From assembly GCA_963680875.1 (NCBI GenBank), contig OY804582.1:52470646-52534645 (forward strand): DNA of 64,000 bases, in the 5' to 3' direction. The notes under the pieces were generated by a model, which saw only the letters and a program-made list of their open reading frames with translations, was not told the origin of the DNA and did no database searches. Below are positions 38,520 through 51,960 of the stretch, one piece after another. How positions within the stretch are numbered: the first letter of the stretch is position 1; the number at the start of each line of letters is the position of its first letter. This DNA is from Bathymodiolus brooksi. Its lineage: Eukaryota; Mollusca; Bivalvia; Mytilida; Modiolidae. Position numbers and translations under genes: made by a program.

Positions 38520-38563
38520 TTTAGAACTACATGTATTATTTTTTTCTCCAAATTTCATATATT

Positions 38564-38581
38564 AATACTTATATAAGTATT
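38564..38581. repeat. 18-bp perfect palindrome, repeated seven times
   Basis: AATACTTATATAAGTATT is self-complementary. Identical copies are at 38564-38581, 38722-38739, 38909-38926, 39857-39874, 40015-40032, 40201-40218 and 41148-41165. Each is followed by ATTACA. Spacing within a unit is 158 then ~187 bp. Confidence 0.85.
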
Positions 38582-39039
38582 ATTACACACATAACATCTT
38601 GTAACATCATAAAAACCATACAAAGTGCCATAAAAAACCCAGAGTCCTCCTGTTGCAAATATACCCCAGCCCAGCTAGAAGCCTCCTGTTGCAAATATGC
38701 ATCAGCTAAATTTCATATATCAATACTTATATAAGTATTATTACACAAATAACATCTTGTAACATCATACAAACCATACAAAGTGCCATAAAAAACCCAG
38801 AGTTCTCCTGTTGCAAATATACCCCAGCCCAGCTAGAAGCCTCCTGTTGCAAATATGCATCAGCTAAATTCTCCTGGTATTATTTTTTCTCTCCAAATTT
38901 CATATATTAATACTTATATAAGTATTATTACATAAATAACAGCTTGTAGCATCATAAAAACCATACAAGTGCCATAAAAAACCATCCTGATGATATTCGG
39001 TTCCCTGGGCACCTCTGTCCCAGAGAGAGACTCATCTTT

Positions 39040-39057
39040 TTTTTTTTTTTTTTTCAA
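39040..39057 (+). repeat. Poly-T run inside repeat unit 1
   Basis: A run of about 18-20 T after GACTCATC. Unit 2 has the corresponding T-rich run at ~40328-40347 with one C. Probably length-variable and error-prone in assembly. Confidence 0.7.
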
Positions 39058-41268
39058 ATTTCATATATTAATATTCGGTTATGATCTGACCCAGAGAGTT
39101 CAAGTCCAGTATATGTAAATAATTTTCAAACAGTAACATATATCGTAGTAATTCTTTTTCGATTGTCTAAGGATAGGTTTCGCCTTTTTAGATAAAAAAC
39201 AAATTAAGAATCGGTTGAGTATTCCGTTCAAAATATAAAATTTTCGCATATCCATCAAATCGGCATTTGGGAAAAATTTATAACTATTTCAAGTCCCGTA
39301 TATGTAAATAATTTTCAAACGTTAACATATATCGTGGTAATTCTTTTTAGATTGTCTAAGGATAGGTTTCGCCTTTTTAGATAAAAAAACAAATTAAGAA
39401 TCGGTCGAGTATTCCGTTCAAAATATAAAATTTTCGCATATCCATCAAATCTGCATTTGGGAAAAATTTATAACTATTTCAAGTCCCGTATTAGTTCATC
39501 CCATTTTCCTTAAATTTATTTTTTATTTAAAAGGCGAAACCTATCAATCTAAAAAGAATTACCATTATTTATATATACAGTCCAAATACCGATTTCATAG
39601 GTACACGATCGATTTTAAATTTTTTGATTCAAAACAAATGAGTATATATGACGGTTTGAATATAATTTACAAATACGACACTTTTTAACCATATATAAAT
39701 TTTAAGCATATATATATCGGTATATGGGATTTTATTTTGAACGATAAATTCACACATTTTACTTAATTATTGTTTTTAATTTAATTCATAAAATTCCCGC
39801 TCACTTTAAAACTTTAGAACTACATGTATTATTTTTTTCTCCAAATTTCATATATCAATACTTATATAAGTATTATTACACAAATAACATCTTGTAACAT
39901 CATAAAAACCATACAAAGTGCCATAAAAAACCCAGAGTCCTCCTGTTGCAAATATACCCCAGCCCAGCTAGAAGCCTCCTGTTGCAAATATGCATCAGCT
40001 AAATTTCATATATTAATACTTATATAAGTATTATTACACAAATAACATCTTGTAACATCATAAAAACCATACAAAGTGCCATAAAAACCCCAGAGTCCTC
40101 CTGTTGCAAATATACCCCAGCCCAGCTAGAAGCCTCCTGTTGCAAATATGCATCAGCTAAATTCTCCTGGTATTATTTTTTTCTCCAAATTTCATATATT
40201 AATACTTATATAAGTATTATTACATAAATAACAGCGTGTAACATCATAAAAACCATACAAGTGCCATAAAAAACCATCCTGATGATATTCGGTTCCCTAG
40301 GCACCTCTGTCCCAGAGAGAGACTCATCTTTTTTCTTTTTTTTTTTTCAAATTTCATATATTAATATTCGGTTATGATCTGACCCAGAGAGTTCAAGTCC
40401 AGTATATGTAAATAATTTTCAAACAGTAACATATATCGTAGTAATTCTTTTTCGATTGTCTAAGGATAGGTTTCGCCTTTTTAGATAAAAAACAAATTAA
40501 GAATCGGTTGAGTATTCCGTTCAAAATATAAAATTTTCGCATATCCATCAAATCGGCATTTGGGAAAAATTTATAACTATTTCAAGTCCCGTATATGTAA
40601 ATAATTTTCAAACGTTAACATATATCGTGGTAATTCTTTTTAGATTGTCTAAGGATAGGTTTCGCCTTTTTAGATAAAAAAACAAATTAAGAATCGGTCG
40701 AGTATTCCGTTCAAAATATAAAATTTTCGCATATCCATCAAATCTGCATTTGGGAAAAATTTATAACTATTTCAAGTCCCGTATTAGTTCATCCCATTTT
40801 CCTTAAATTTATTTTTTATTTAAAAAGGCGAAACCTATCAATCTAAAAAGAATTACCATTATTTATATATAGTCCAAATGCCGATTTCATAGGTACACGA
40901 TCGATTTTAAATTTTTTGATTCAAAACAAATGAGTATATATGACGGTTTGAATATAATTTACAAATACGACACTTTTTAACCATATATAAATTTTAAGCA
41001 TATATATATCGTATATGGGATTTTATTTTGAACGATAAATTCACACATTTTACTTAATTATTGTTTTTAATTTAATTCATAAAATTCCCGCTCACTTTAA
41101 AACTTTAGAACTACATGTATTATTTTTTTCTCCAAATTTCATATATTAATACTTATATAAGTATTATTACACAAATAACATCTTGTAACATCATAAAAAC
41201 CATACAAAGTGCCATAAAAAACCGAGAGTCCTCCTGTTGCAAATATACCCCAGCCCAGCTAGAAGCCT

Positions 41269-41466
41269 GTATATGCCACTCTAAGACAATTAGGTCATAT
41301 TAATATGGGTTATATTGATGATTCTTTACTAGTGGCAGTTGAAAAAGATGATTGCATTAGAAATGTTAATGACACTATATGCCTTTTTGAAAAGGTCGGT
41401 TTTATAATTCATGACAACAAATCTATAGTTGTACTCATTGATTCAGTTAAAATGGTAGTAACATTG
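41269..41466 (+). mobile_element. Retrotransposon reverse-transcriptase fragment, cut by gap
   Basis: An open frame runs from about 41269 to the N gap without a stop. It contains TLRQLGHIN, then GYIDDSLLVAVEKDDC with the YIDD catalytic box of the reverse-transcriptase palm domain, then CLFEKVGFIIHDNKS and IDSVKMVVTL. The order (LR..GH..., YxDD, LGF-like segment with K-S, then an SVKM block) matches palm-region reverse transcriptases of the DIRS/LTR type. The subclass is not settled. About ten residues usually found between the KS and SVKM blocks seem to be missing, hinting at a degraded copy. Upstream sequence belongs to the 1.29-kb repeat, so the fragment is truncated at its left end (junction near 41268) and by the gap on its right. 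Confidence 0.75.
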
Positions 41467-41666
41467 NNNNNNNNNNNNNNNNNNNNNNNNNNNNNNNNNN
41501 NNNNNNNNNNNNNNNNNNNNNNNNNNNNNNNNNNNNNNNNNNNNNNNNNNNNNNNNNNNNNNNNNNNNNNNNNNNNNNNNNNNNNNNNNNNNNNNNNNNN
41601 NNNNNNNNNNNNNNNNNNNNNNNNNNNNNNNNNNNNNNNNNNNNNNNNNNNNNNNNNNNNNNNNNN
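41467..41666. other. Assembly gap of exactly 200 N
   Basis: 200 consecutive N. A round-number run is usually a scaffolding placeholder, not a measured distance. The order, distance and orientation of the right array relative to everything to its left therefore rest on scaffolding. Confidence 0.97.
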
Positions 41667-44600
41667 AAAACATAGGTAAATCGTCTTATTTTAACCTACT
41701 GCCGGACATTGGTTTTACATTATTTACTCCAATCAAGGGGCGTATAGACAGTCTTACTGTATATATTTATAAAGCAGAGACATGTACAAACATTTTGAGG
41801 TATAATACATGTATGTCAAGCTATCCTGGAGACCGGAAGTGGACAAAAAATTGAGCCATAATGGTTGTACAGCCGGCAATTTTGACCTACCCGACCATGG
41901 TTTTTTACTTCTGACTTGCTCCACAGGTCCTATGGAATGATCTACGGGGAATAGTTATCAAGCAGAGGCATTGACAAACGTTTTGAGGTATTATACATGT
42001 AGATCAAGCCATCCTGAGGACCGGAAGTTGCCTATTACGGAGCTAAAATGGGATGCCAGGACCCTGACGGATATTTCGGGTAGTACCGCATATTGGTTTT
42101 TCGCATTTTTCTGGCTAACGGAGGGCTCCAGAAATAAAAACTAGACATATGTATTAAGCAGATACACCTGTGCACATATTTATTAAGGTATTTGGTTATT
42201 CGGGCCGCCATGGGGACCGGAAGGGGGTGAAAACATAGGTAAATCGTCTTATTTTAACCTACTGCCGGACATTGGTTTTACATTATTTACTCCAATCAAG
42301 GGGCGTATAGACAGTCTTACTGTATATATTTATAAAGCAGAGACATGTACAAACATTTTGAGGTATAATACATGTATGTCAAGCTATCCTGGAGACCGGA
42401 AGTGGACAAAAAATTGAGCCATAATGGTTGTACAGCCGGCAATTTTGACCTACCCGACCATGGTTTTTTACTTCTGACCTGCTCCACAGGTCCTATGGAA
42501 TGATCTACGGGGAATAGTTATCAAGCAGAGGCATTGACAAACGTTTTGAGGTATTATACATGTAGATCAAGCCATCCTGAGGACCGGAAGTTGCCTATTA
42601 CGGAGCTAAAATGGGATGCCAGGACCCTGACGGATATTTCGGGTAGTACCGCATATTGGTTTTTCGCATTTTTCTGGCTAACGGAGGGCTCCAGAAATAA
42701 AAACTAGACATATGTATTAAGCAGATACACCTGCGCACATATTTATTAAGGTATTTGGTTATTCGGGCCGCCATGGGGACCGGAAGGGGGTGAAAACATA
42801 GGTAAATCGTCTTATTTTAACCTACTGCCGGACATTGGTTTTACATTATTTACTCCAATCAAGGGGCATATAGACAGTCTTACTGTATATATTTATAAAG
42901 CAGAGACATGTACAAACATTTTGAGGTATAATACATGTATGTCAAGCTATCCTGGAGACCGGAAGTGGACAAAAAATTGAGCCATAATGGTTGTACAGCC
43001 GGCAATTTTGACCTACCCGACCATGGTTTTTTACTTCTGACTTGCTCCACAGGTCCTATGGAATGATCTACGGGGAATAGTTATCAAGCAGAGGCATTGA
43101 CAAACGTTTTGAGGTATTATACATGTAGATCAAGCCATCCTGAGGACCGGAAGTTGCCTATTAAGGAGCTAAAATGGGATGCCAGGACCCTGACGGATAT
43201 TTCGGGTAGTACCGCATATTGGTTTTTCGCATTTTTCTGGCTAACGGAGGGCTCCAGAAATAAAAACTAGACATATGTATTAAGCAGATACACCTGCGCA
43301 CATATTTATTAAGGTATTTGGTTATTCGGGCCGCCATGGGGACCGGAAGGGGGTGAAAACATAGGTAAATCGTCTTATTTTAACCTACTGCCGGACATTG
43401 GTTTTACATTATTTACTCCAATCAAGGGGCGTATAGACAGTCTTACTGTATATATTTATAAAGCAGAGACATGTACAAACATTTTGAGGTATAATACATG
43501 TATGTCAAGCTATCCTGGAGACCGGAAGTGGACAAAAAATTGAGCCATAATGGTTGTACAGCCGGCAATTTTGACCTACCCGACCATGGTTTTTTACTTC
43601 TGACTTGCTCCACAGGTCCTATGGAATGATCTACGGGGAATAGTTATCAAGCAGAGGCATTGACAAACGTTTTGAGGTATTATACATGTAGATCAAGCCA
43701 TCCTGAGGACCGGAAGTTGCCTATTAAGGAGCTAAAATGGGATGCCAGGACCCTGACGGATATTTCGGGTAGTACCGCATATTGGTTTTTCGCATTTTTC
43801 TGGCTAACGGAGGGCTCCAGAAATAAAAACTAGACATATGTATTAAGCAGATACACCTGCGCACATATTTATTAAGGTATTTGGTTATTCGGGCCGCCAT
43901 GGGGACCGGAAGGGGGTGAAAACATAGGTAAATCGTCTTATTTTAACCTACTGCCGGACATTGGTTTTACATTATTTACTCCAATCAAGGGGCGTATAGA
44001 CAGTCTTACTGTATATATTTATAAAGCAGAGACATGTACAAACATTTTGAGGTATAATACATGTATGTCAAGCTATCCTGGAGACCGGAAGTGGACAAAA
44101 AATTGAGCCATAATGGTTGTACAGCCGGCAATTTTGACCTACCCGACCATGGTTTTTTACTTCTGACTTGCTCCACAGGTCCTATGGAATGATCTACGGG
44201 GAATAGTTATCAAGCAGAGGCATTGACACACGTTTTGAGGTATTATACATGTAGATCAAGCCATCCTGAGGACCGGAAGTTGCCTATTAAGGAGCTAAAA
44301 TGGGATGCCAGGACCCTGACGAATATTTCGGGTAGTACCGCATATTGGTTTTTCGCATTTTTCTGGCTAACGGAGGGCTCCAGAAATAAAAACTAGACAT
44401 ATGTATTAAGCAGATACACCTGCGCACATATTTATTAAGGTATTTGGTTATTCGGGCCGCCATGGGGACCGGAAGGGGGTGAAAACATAGGTAAATCGTC
44501 TTATTTTAACCTACTGCCGGACATTGGTTTTACATTATTTACTCCAATCAAGGGGCGTATAGACAGTCTTACTGTATATATTTATAAAGCAGAGACATGT

Positions 44601-47600
44601 ACAAACATTTTGAGGTATAATACATGTATGTCAAGCTATCCTGGAGACCGGAAGTGGACAAAAAATTGAGCCATAATGGTTGTACAGCCGGCAATTTTGA
44701 CCTACCCGACCATGGTTTTTTACTTCTGACTTGCTCCACAGGTCCTATGGAATGATCTACGGGGAATAGTTATCAAGCAGAGGCATTGACAAACGTTTTG
44801 AGGTATTATACATGTAGATCAAGCCATCCTGAGGACCGGAAGTTGCCTATTAAGGAGCTAAAATGGGATGCCAGGACCCTGACGGATATTTCGGGTAGTA
44901 CCGCATATTGGTTTTTCGCATTTTTCTGGCTAACGGAGGGCTCCAGAAATAAAAACTAGACATATGTATTAAGCAGATACACCTGCGCACATATTTATTA
45001 AGGTATTTGGTTATTCGGGCCGCCATGGGGACCGGAAGGGGGTGAAAACATAGGTAAATCGTCTTATTTTAACCTACTGCCGGACATTGGTTTTACATTA
45101 TTTACTCCAATCAAGGGGCGTATAGACAGTCTTACTGTATATATTTATAAAGCAGAGACATGTACAAACATTTTGAGGTATAATACATGTATGTCAAGCT
45201 ATCCTGGAGACCGGAAGTGGACAAAAAATTGAGCCATAATGGTTGTACAGCCGGCAATTTTGACCTACCCGACCATGGTTTTTTACTTCTGACTTGCTCC
45301 ACAGGTCCTATGGAATGATCTACGGGGAATAGTTATCAAGCAGAGGCATTGACAAACGTTTTGAGGTATTATACATGTAGATCAAGCCATCCTGAGGACC
45401 GGAAGTTGCCTATTACGGAGCTAAAATGGGATGCCAGGACCCTGACGGATATTTCGGGTAGTACCGCATATTGGTTTTTCGCATTTTTCTGGCTAACGGA
45501 GGGGCTCCAGAAATAAAAACTAGACATATGTATTAAGCAGATACACCTGCGCACATATTTATTAAGGTATTTGGTTATCGGGCCGCCATGGGGACCGGAA
45601 GGGGGTGAAAACATAGGTAAATCGTCTTATTTTAACCTACTGCCGGACATTGGTTTTACATTATTTACTCCAATCAAGGGGGCGTATAGACAGTCTTACT
45701 GTATATATTTATAAAGCAGAGACATGTACAAACATTTTGAGGTATAATACATGTATGTCAAGCTATCCTGGAGACCGGAAGTGGACAAAAAATTGAGCCA
45801 TAATGGTTGTACAGCCGGCAATTTTGACCTACCCGACCATGGTTTTTACTTCTGACTTGCTCCACAGGTCCTATGGAATGATCTACGGGGGAATAGTTAT
45901 CAAGCAGAGCATTGACAAACGTTTTGAGGTATTATACATGTAGATCAAGCCATCCTGAGGACCGGAAGTTGCCTATTAAGGAGCTAAAATGGGATGCCAG
46001 GACCCTGACGGATATTTCGGGTAGTACCGCATATTGGTTTTTCGCATTTTTCTGGCTAACGGAGGGCTCCAGAAATAAAAACTAGACATATGTATTAAGC
46101 AGATACACCTGCGCACATATTTATTAAGGTATTTGGTTATTCGGGCCGCCATGGGGACCGGAAGGGGGTGAAAACATAGGTAAATCGTCTTATTTTAACC
46201 TACTGCCGGACATTGGTTTTACATTATTTACTCCAATCAAGGGGCGTATAGACAGTCTTACTGTATATATTTATAAAGCAGAGACATGTACAAACATTTT
46301 GAGGTATAATACATGTATGTCAAGCTATCCTGGAGACCGGAGTGACAAAAAATTGAGCCATAATGGTTGTACAGCCGGCAATTTTGACCTACCCGCCACT
46401 GGTTTTTACTTCTGACTTGCTCCACAGGTCCTATGGAATGATCTACGGGGAATAGTTATCAAGCAGAGCATTGACAAACGTTTTGAGGTATTATACATGT
46501 AGATCAAGCCATCCTGAGGACCGGAAGTTGCCTATTACGGAGCTAAAATGGGATGCCAGGACCCTGACGGATATTTCGGGTAGTACCGCATATTGGTTTT
46601 TCGCATTTTTCTGGCTAACGGAGGGCTCCAGAAATAAAAACTAGACATATGTATTAAGCAGATACACCTGCGCACATATTTATTAAGGTATTTGGTTATT
46701 CGGGCCGCCATGGGGACCGGAAGGGGGTGAAAACATAGGTAAATCGTCTTATTTTAACCTACTGCCGGACATTGGTTTTACATTATTTACTCCAATCAAG
46801 GGGCGTATAGACAGTCTTACTGTATATATTTATAAAGCAGAGACATGTACAAACATTTTGAGGTATAATACATGTATGTCAAGCTATCCTGGAGACCGGA
46901 AGTGGACAAAAAATTGAGCCATAATGGTTGTACAGCCGGCAATTTTGACCTACACGACCATGGTTTTTTACTTCTGACTTGCTCCACAGGTCCTATGGAA
47001 TGATCTACGGGAATAGTTATCAAGCAGAGGCATTGACAAACGTTTTGAGGTATTATACATGTAGATCAAGCCATCCTGAGGACCGGAAGTTGCCTATTAA
47101 GGAGCTAAAATGGGATGCCAGGACCCTGACGGATATTTCGGGTAGTACCGCATATTGGTTTTTCGCATTTTTCTGGCTAACGGAGGGCTCCAGAAATAAA
47201 AACTAGACATATGTATTAAGCAGATACACCTGCGCACATATTTATTAAGGTATTTGGTTATTCGGGCCGCCATGGGGACCGGAAGGGGGTGAAAACATAG
47301 GTAAATCGTCTTATTTTAACCTACTGCCGGACATTGGTTTTACATTATTTACTCCAATCAAGGGGCGTATAGACAGTCTTACTGTATATATTTATAAAGC
47401 AGAGACATGTACAAACATTTTGAGGTATAATACATGTATGTCAAGCTATCCTGGAGACCGGAAGTGGACAAAAAATTGAGCCATAATGGTTGTACAGCCG
47501 GCAATTTTGACCTACCCGACCATGGTTTTTTACTTCTGACTTGCTCACAGGTCCTATGGAATGATCTACGGGAATAGTTATCAAGCAGAGGCATTGACAA

Positions 47601-50600
47601 ACGTTTTGAGGTATTATACATGTAGATCAAGCCATCCTGAGGACCGGAAGTTGCCTATTAAGGAGCTAAAATGGGATGCCAGGACCCTGACGGATATTTC
47701 GGGTAGTACCGCATATTGGTTTTTCGCATTTTTCTGGCTAACGGAGGGCTCCAGAAATAAAAACTAGACATATGTATTAAGCAGATACACCTGCGCACAT
47801 ATTTATTAAGGTATTTGGTTATTCGGGCCGCCATGGGGACGCGGAAGGGGGTGAAAACATAGGTAAATCGTCTTATTTTAACCTACTGCCGGACATTGGT
47901 TTTACATTATTTACTCCAATCAAGGGGCTATAGACAGTCTTACTGTATATATTTATAAAGCAGAGACATGTACAAACATTTTGAGGTATAATACATGTAT
48001 GTCAAGCTATCCTGGAGACCGGAAGTGGACAAAAAATTGAGCCATAATGGTTGTACAGCCGGCAATTTTGACCTACCCGACCATGGTTTTTTACTTCTGA
48101 CTTGCTCCACAGGTCCTATGGAATGATCTACGGGGAATAGTTATCAAGCAGAGGCATTGACAAACGTTTTGAGGTATTATACATGTAGATCAAGCCATCC
48201 TGAGGACCGGGAAGTTGCCTAATTAAGGAGCTAAAATGGGATGCCAGGACCCTGACGGATATTTCGGGTAGTACCAGCATATTGGTTTTTCGCATTTTTC
48301 TGGCTAACGGAGGGCTCCAGAAATAAAAACTAGACATATGTATTAAGCAGATACACCTGCGCACATATTTATTAAGGTATTTGGTTATTCGGGCCGCCAT
48401 GGGGACCGAAGGGGGTGAAAACATAGGTAAATCGTCTTATTTTAACCTACTGCCGGACATTGGTTTTACATTATTTACTCCAATCAAGGGGCGTATAGAC
48501 AGTCTTACTGTATATATTTATAAAGCAGAGACATGTACAAACATTTTGAGGTATAATACATGTATGTCAAGCTATCCTGGAGACCGGAAGTGGACAAAAA
48601 ATTGAGCCATAATGGTTGTACAGCCGGCAATTTTGACCTACCCGACCATGGTTTTTTACTTCTGACTTGCTCCACAGGTCCTATGGAATGATCTACGGGA
48701 ATAGTTATCAAGCAGAGGCATTGACAAACGTTTTGAGGTATTATACATGTAGATCAAGCCATCTGAGGACCGGAAGTTGCCTATTAAGGAGCTAAAATGG
48801 GATGCCAGGACCCTGACGGATATTTCGGGTAGTACCGCATATTGGTTTTTCGCATTTTTCTGCTAACGGAGGGCTCCAGAAATAAAAACTAGACATATGT
48901 ATTAAGCAGATACACCTGCGCACATATTTATTAAGGTATTTGGTTATTCGGGGCCGCCATGGGGACCGGAAGGGGGTGAAAACATAGGTAAATCGTCTTA
49001 TTTTAACCTACTGCCGGACATTGGTTTTACATTATTTACTCCAATCAAGGGGCGTATAGACAGTCTTACTGTATATATTTATAAAGCAGAGACATGTACA
49101 AACATTTTGAGGTATAATACATGTATGTCAAGCTATCCTGGAGACCGGAAGTGGACAAAAAATTGAGCCATAATGGTTGTACAGCCGGCAATTTTGACCT
49201 ACCCGACCATGGTTTTTTACTTCTGACTTGCTCCACAGGTCCTATGGAATGATCTACGGGGAATAGTTATCAAGCAGAGGCATTGACAAACGTTTTGAGG
49301 TATTATACATGTAGATCAAGCCATCCTGAGCCGGAAGTTGCCTATTACGGAGCTAAAATGGGATGCCAGGACCCTGACGGATATTTCGGGTAGTACCGCA
49401 TATTGGTTTTTCGCATTTTCTGGCTAACGGAGGGCTCCAGAAATAAAAACTAGGACATATGTATTAAGCAGATACACCTGCGCACATATTTATTAAGGTA
49501 TTTGGTTATTCGGGCCGCCATGGGGACCGAAAGGGGGTGAAAACATAGGTAAATCGTCTTATTTTAACCTACTGCCGGACATTGGTTTTACATTATTTAC
49601 TCCAATCAAGGGGCGTATAGACAGTCTTACTGTATATATTTATAAAGCAGAGACATGTACAAACATTTTGAGGTATAATACATGTATGTCAAGCTATCCT
49701 GGAGACCGGAAGTGGACAAAAAATTGAGCCATAATGGTTGTACAGCCGGCAATTTTGACCTACCCGACCATGGTTTTTTACTTCTGACTTGCTCCACAGG
49801 TCCTATGGAATGATCTACGGGGAATAGTTATCAAGCAGAGGCATTGACACACGTTTTGAGGTATTATACATGTAGATCAAGCCATCCTGAGGACCGGAAG
49901 TTGCCTATTAAGGAGCTAAAATGGGATGCCAGGACCCTGACGAATATTTCGGGTAGTACCGCATATTGGTTTTTCGCATTTTCTGGCTAACGGAGGGCTC
50001 CAGAAATAAAAACTAGACATATGTATTAAGCAGATACACCTGCGCACATATTTATTAAGGTATTTGGTTATTCGGGCCGCCATGGGGACCGGAAGGGGGT
50101 GAAAACATAGGTAAATCGTCTTATTTTAACCTACTGCCGGACATTGGTTTTACATTATTTACTCCAATCAAGGGGCGTATAGACAGTCTTACTGTATATA
50201 TTTATAAAGCAGAGACATGTACAAACATTTTGAGGTATAATACATGTATGTCAAGCTATCCTGGAGACCGGAAGTGGACAAAAAATTGAGCCATAATGGT
50301 TGTACAGCCGGCAATTTTGACCTACCCGACCATGGTTTTTTACTTCTGACTTGCTCCACAGGTCCTATGGAATGATCTACGGGGAATAGTTATCAAGCAG
50401 AGGCATTGACAAACGTTTTGAGGTATTATAAATGTAGATCAAGCCATCCTGAGGACCGGAAGTTGCCTATTACGGAGCTAAAATGGGATGCCAGGACCCT
50501 GACGGATATTTCGGGTAGTACCGCATATTGGTTTTTCGCATTTTTCTGGCTAACGGAGGGCTCCAGAAATAAAAACTAGACATATGTATTAAGCAGATAC

Positions 50601-51960
50601 ACCTGCGCACATATTTATTAAGGTATTTGGTTATTCGGGCCGCCATGGGGACCGGAAGGGGGTGAAAACATAGGTAAATCGTCTTATTTTAACCTACTGC
50701 CGGACATTGGTTTTACATTATTTACTCCAATCAAGGGGCGTATAGACAGTCTTACTGTATATATTTATAAAGCAGAGACATGTACAAACATTTTGAGGTA
50801 TAATACATGTATGTCAAGCTATCCTGGAGACCGGAAGTGGACAAACAATTGAGCCATAATGGTTGTACAGCCGGCAATTTTGACCTACCCGACCATGGTT
50901 TTTAACTTCTGACTTGCTCCACAGGTCCTATGGAATGATCTACGGGGAATAGTTATCAAGCAGAGGCATTGACAAACGTTTTGAGGTATTATACATGTAG
51001 ATCAAGCCATCCTGAGGACCGGAAGTTGCCTATTACGGAGCTAAAATGGGATGCCAGGACCCTGACGGATATTTCGGGTAGTACCGCATATTGGTTTTTC
51101 GCATTTTTCTGGCTAACGGAGGGCTCCAGAAATAAAAACTAGACATATGTATTAAGCAGATACACCTGCGCACATATTTATTAAGGTATTTGGTTATTCG
51201 GGCCGCCATGGGGACCGGAAGGGGGTGAAAACATAGGTAAATCGTCTTATTTTAACCTACTGCCGGACATTGGTTTTACATTATTTACTCCAATCAAGGG
51301 GCGTATAGACAGTCTTACTGTATATATTTATAAAGCAGAGACATGTACAAACATTTTGAGGTATAATACATGTATGTCAAGCTATCCTGGAGACCGGAAG
51401 TGGACAAAAAATTGAGCCATAATGGTTGTACAGCCGGCAATTTTGACCTACCCGACCATGGTTTTTTACTTCTGACTTGCTCCACAGGTCCTATGGAATG
51501 ATCTACGGGGAATAGTTATCAAGCAGAGGCATTGACAAACGTTTTGAGGTATTATACATGTAGATCAAGCCATCCTGAGGACCGGAAGTTGCCTATTAAG
51601 GAGCTAAAATGGGATGCCAGGACCCTGACGGATATTTCGGGTAGTACCGCATATTGGTTTTTCGCATTTTTCTGGCTAACGGAGGGCTCCAGAAATAAAA
51701 ACTAGACATATGTATTAAGCAGATACACCTGCGCACATATTTATTAAGGTATTTGGTTATTCGGGCCGCCATGGGGACCGGAAGGGGGTGAAAACATAGG
51801 TAAATCGTCTTATTTTAACCTACTGCCGGACATTGGTTTTACATTATTTACTCCAATCAAGGGGCGTATAGACAGTCTTACTGTAATATTTATAAAGCAG
51901 AGACATGTACAAACATTTTGAGGTATAATACATGTATGTCAAGCTATCCTGGAGACCGGA
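41667..51960 (+). repeat. Right array, first variant block
   Basis: Monomers carry CCTACTGCCGGAC and GGACAAAAAATTGAGCC. The block ends between the last CTACTGCCGG (~51825) and the first GGACGAAAATTGAGCC (~51964). Two local variants, TATTAAGGAGC and TATTACGGAGC, are interspersed. Confidence 0.8.

Larger units (their letters stand above)
38417..41268 (+). repeat. Three direct copies of a ~1.29-kb AT-rich unit
   Basis: Units start near 38417, 39707 and 40998 (CATATATATCGG or CATATATATATCG before TATGGGATTTTATTTTGA). The third is cut at 41268. Each full unit contains: a sub-repeat with CTCCAAATTTCATATATTAA, a palindrome and CCTCCTGTTGCAAATATACC, present two to three times; a segment with CATCCTGATGATATTCGG and CCCAGAGAGAGACTCATC followed by a T-rich run; a ~189-bp direct repeat starting AAGTCC(A/C)GTATATGTAAAT (39102 and 39291 in unit 1); and a tail matching the left inverted arm. 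Short open frames within the sub-repeats end at variable positions and look non-coding. Confidence 0.9.

Noticed and set aside
38531..38734. Repeated 62-67-codon open frames in the 1.29-kb units
   Set aside because: They sit in tandem sub-repeats, include the palindrome, and end at different places in each copy. Low-complexity composition.
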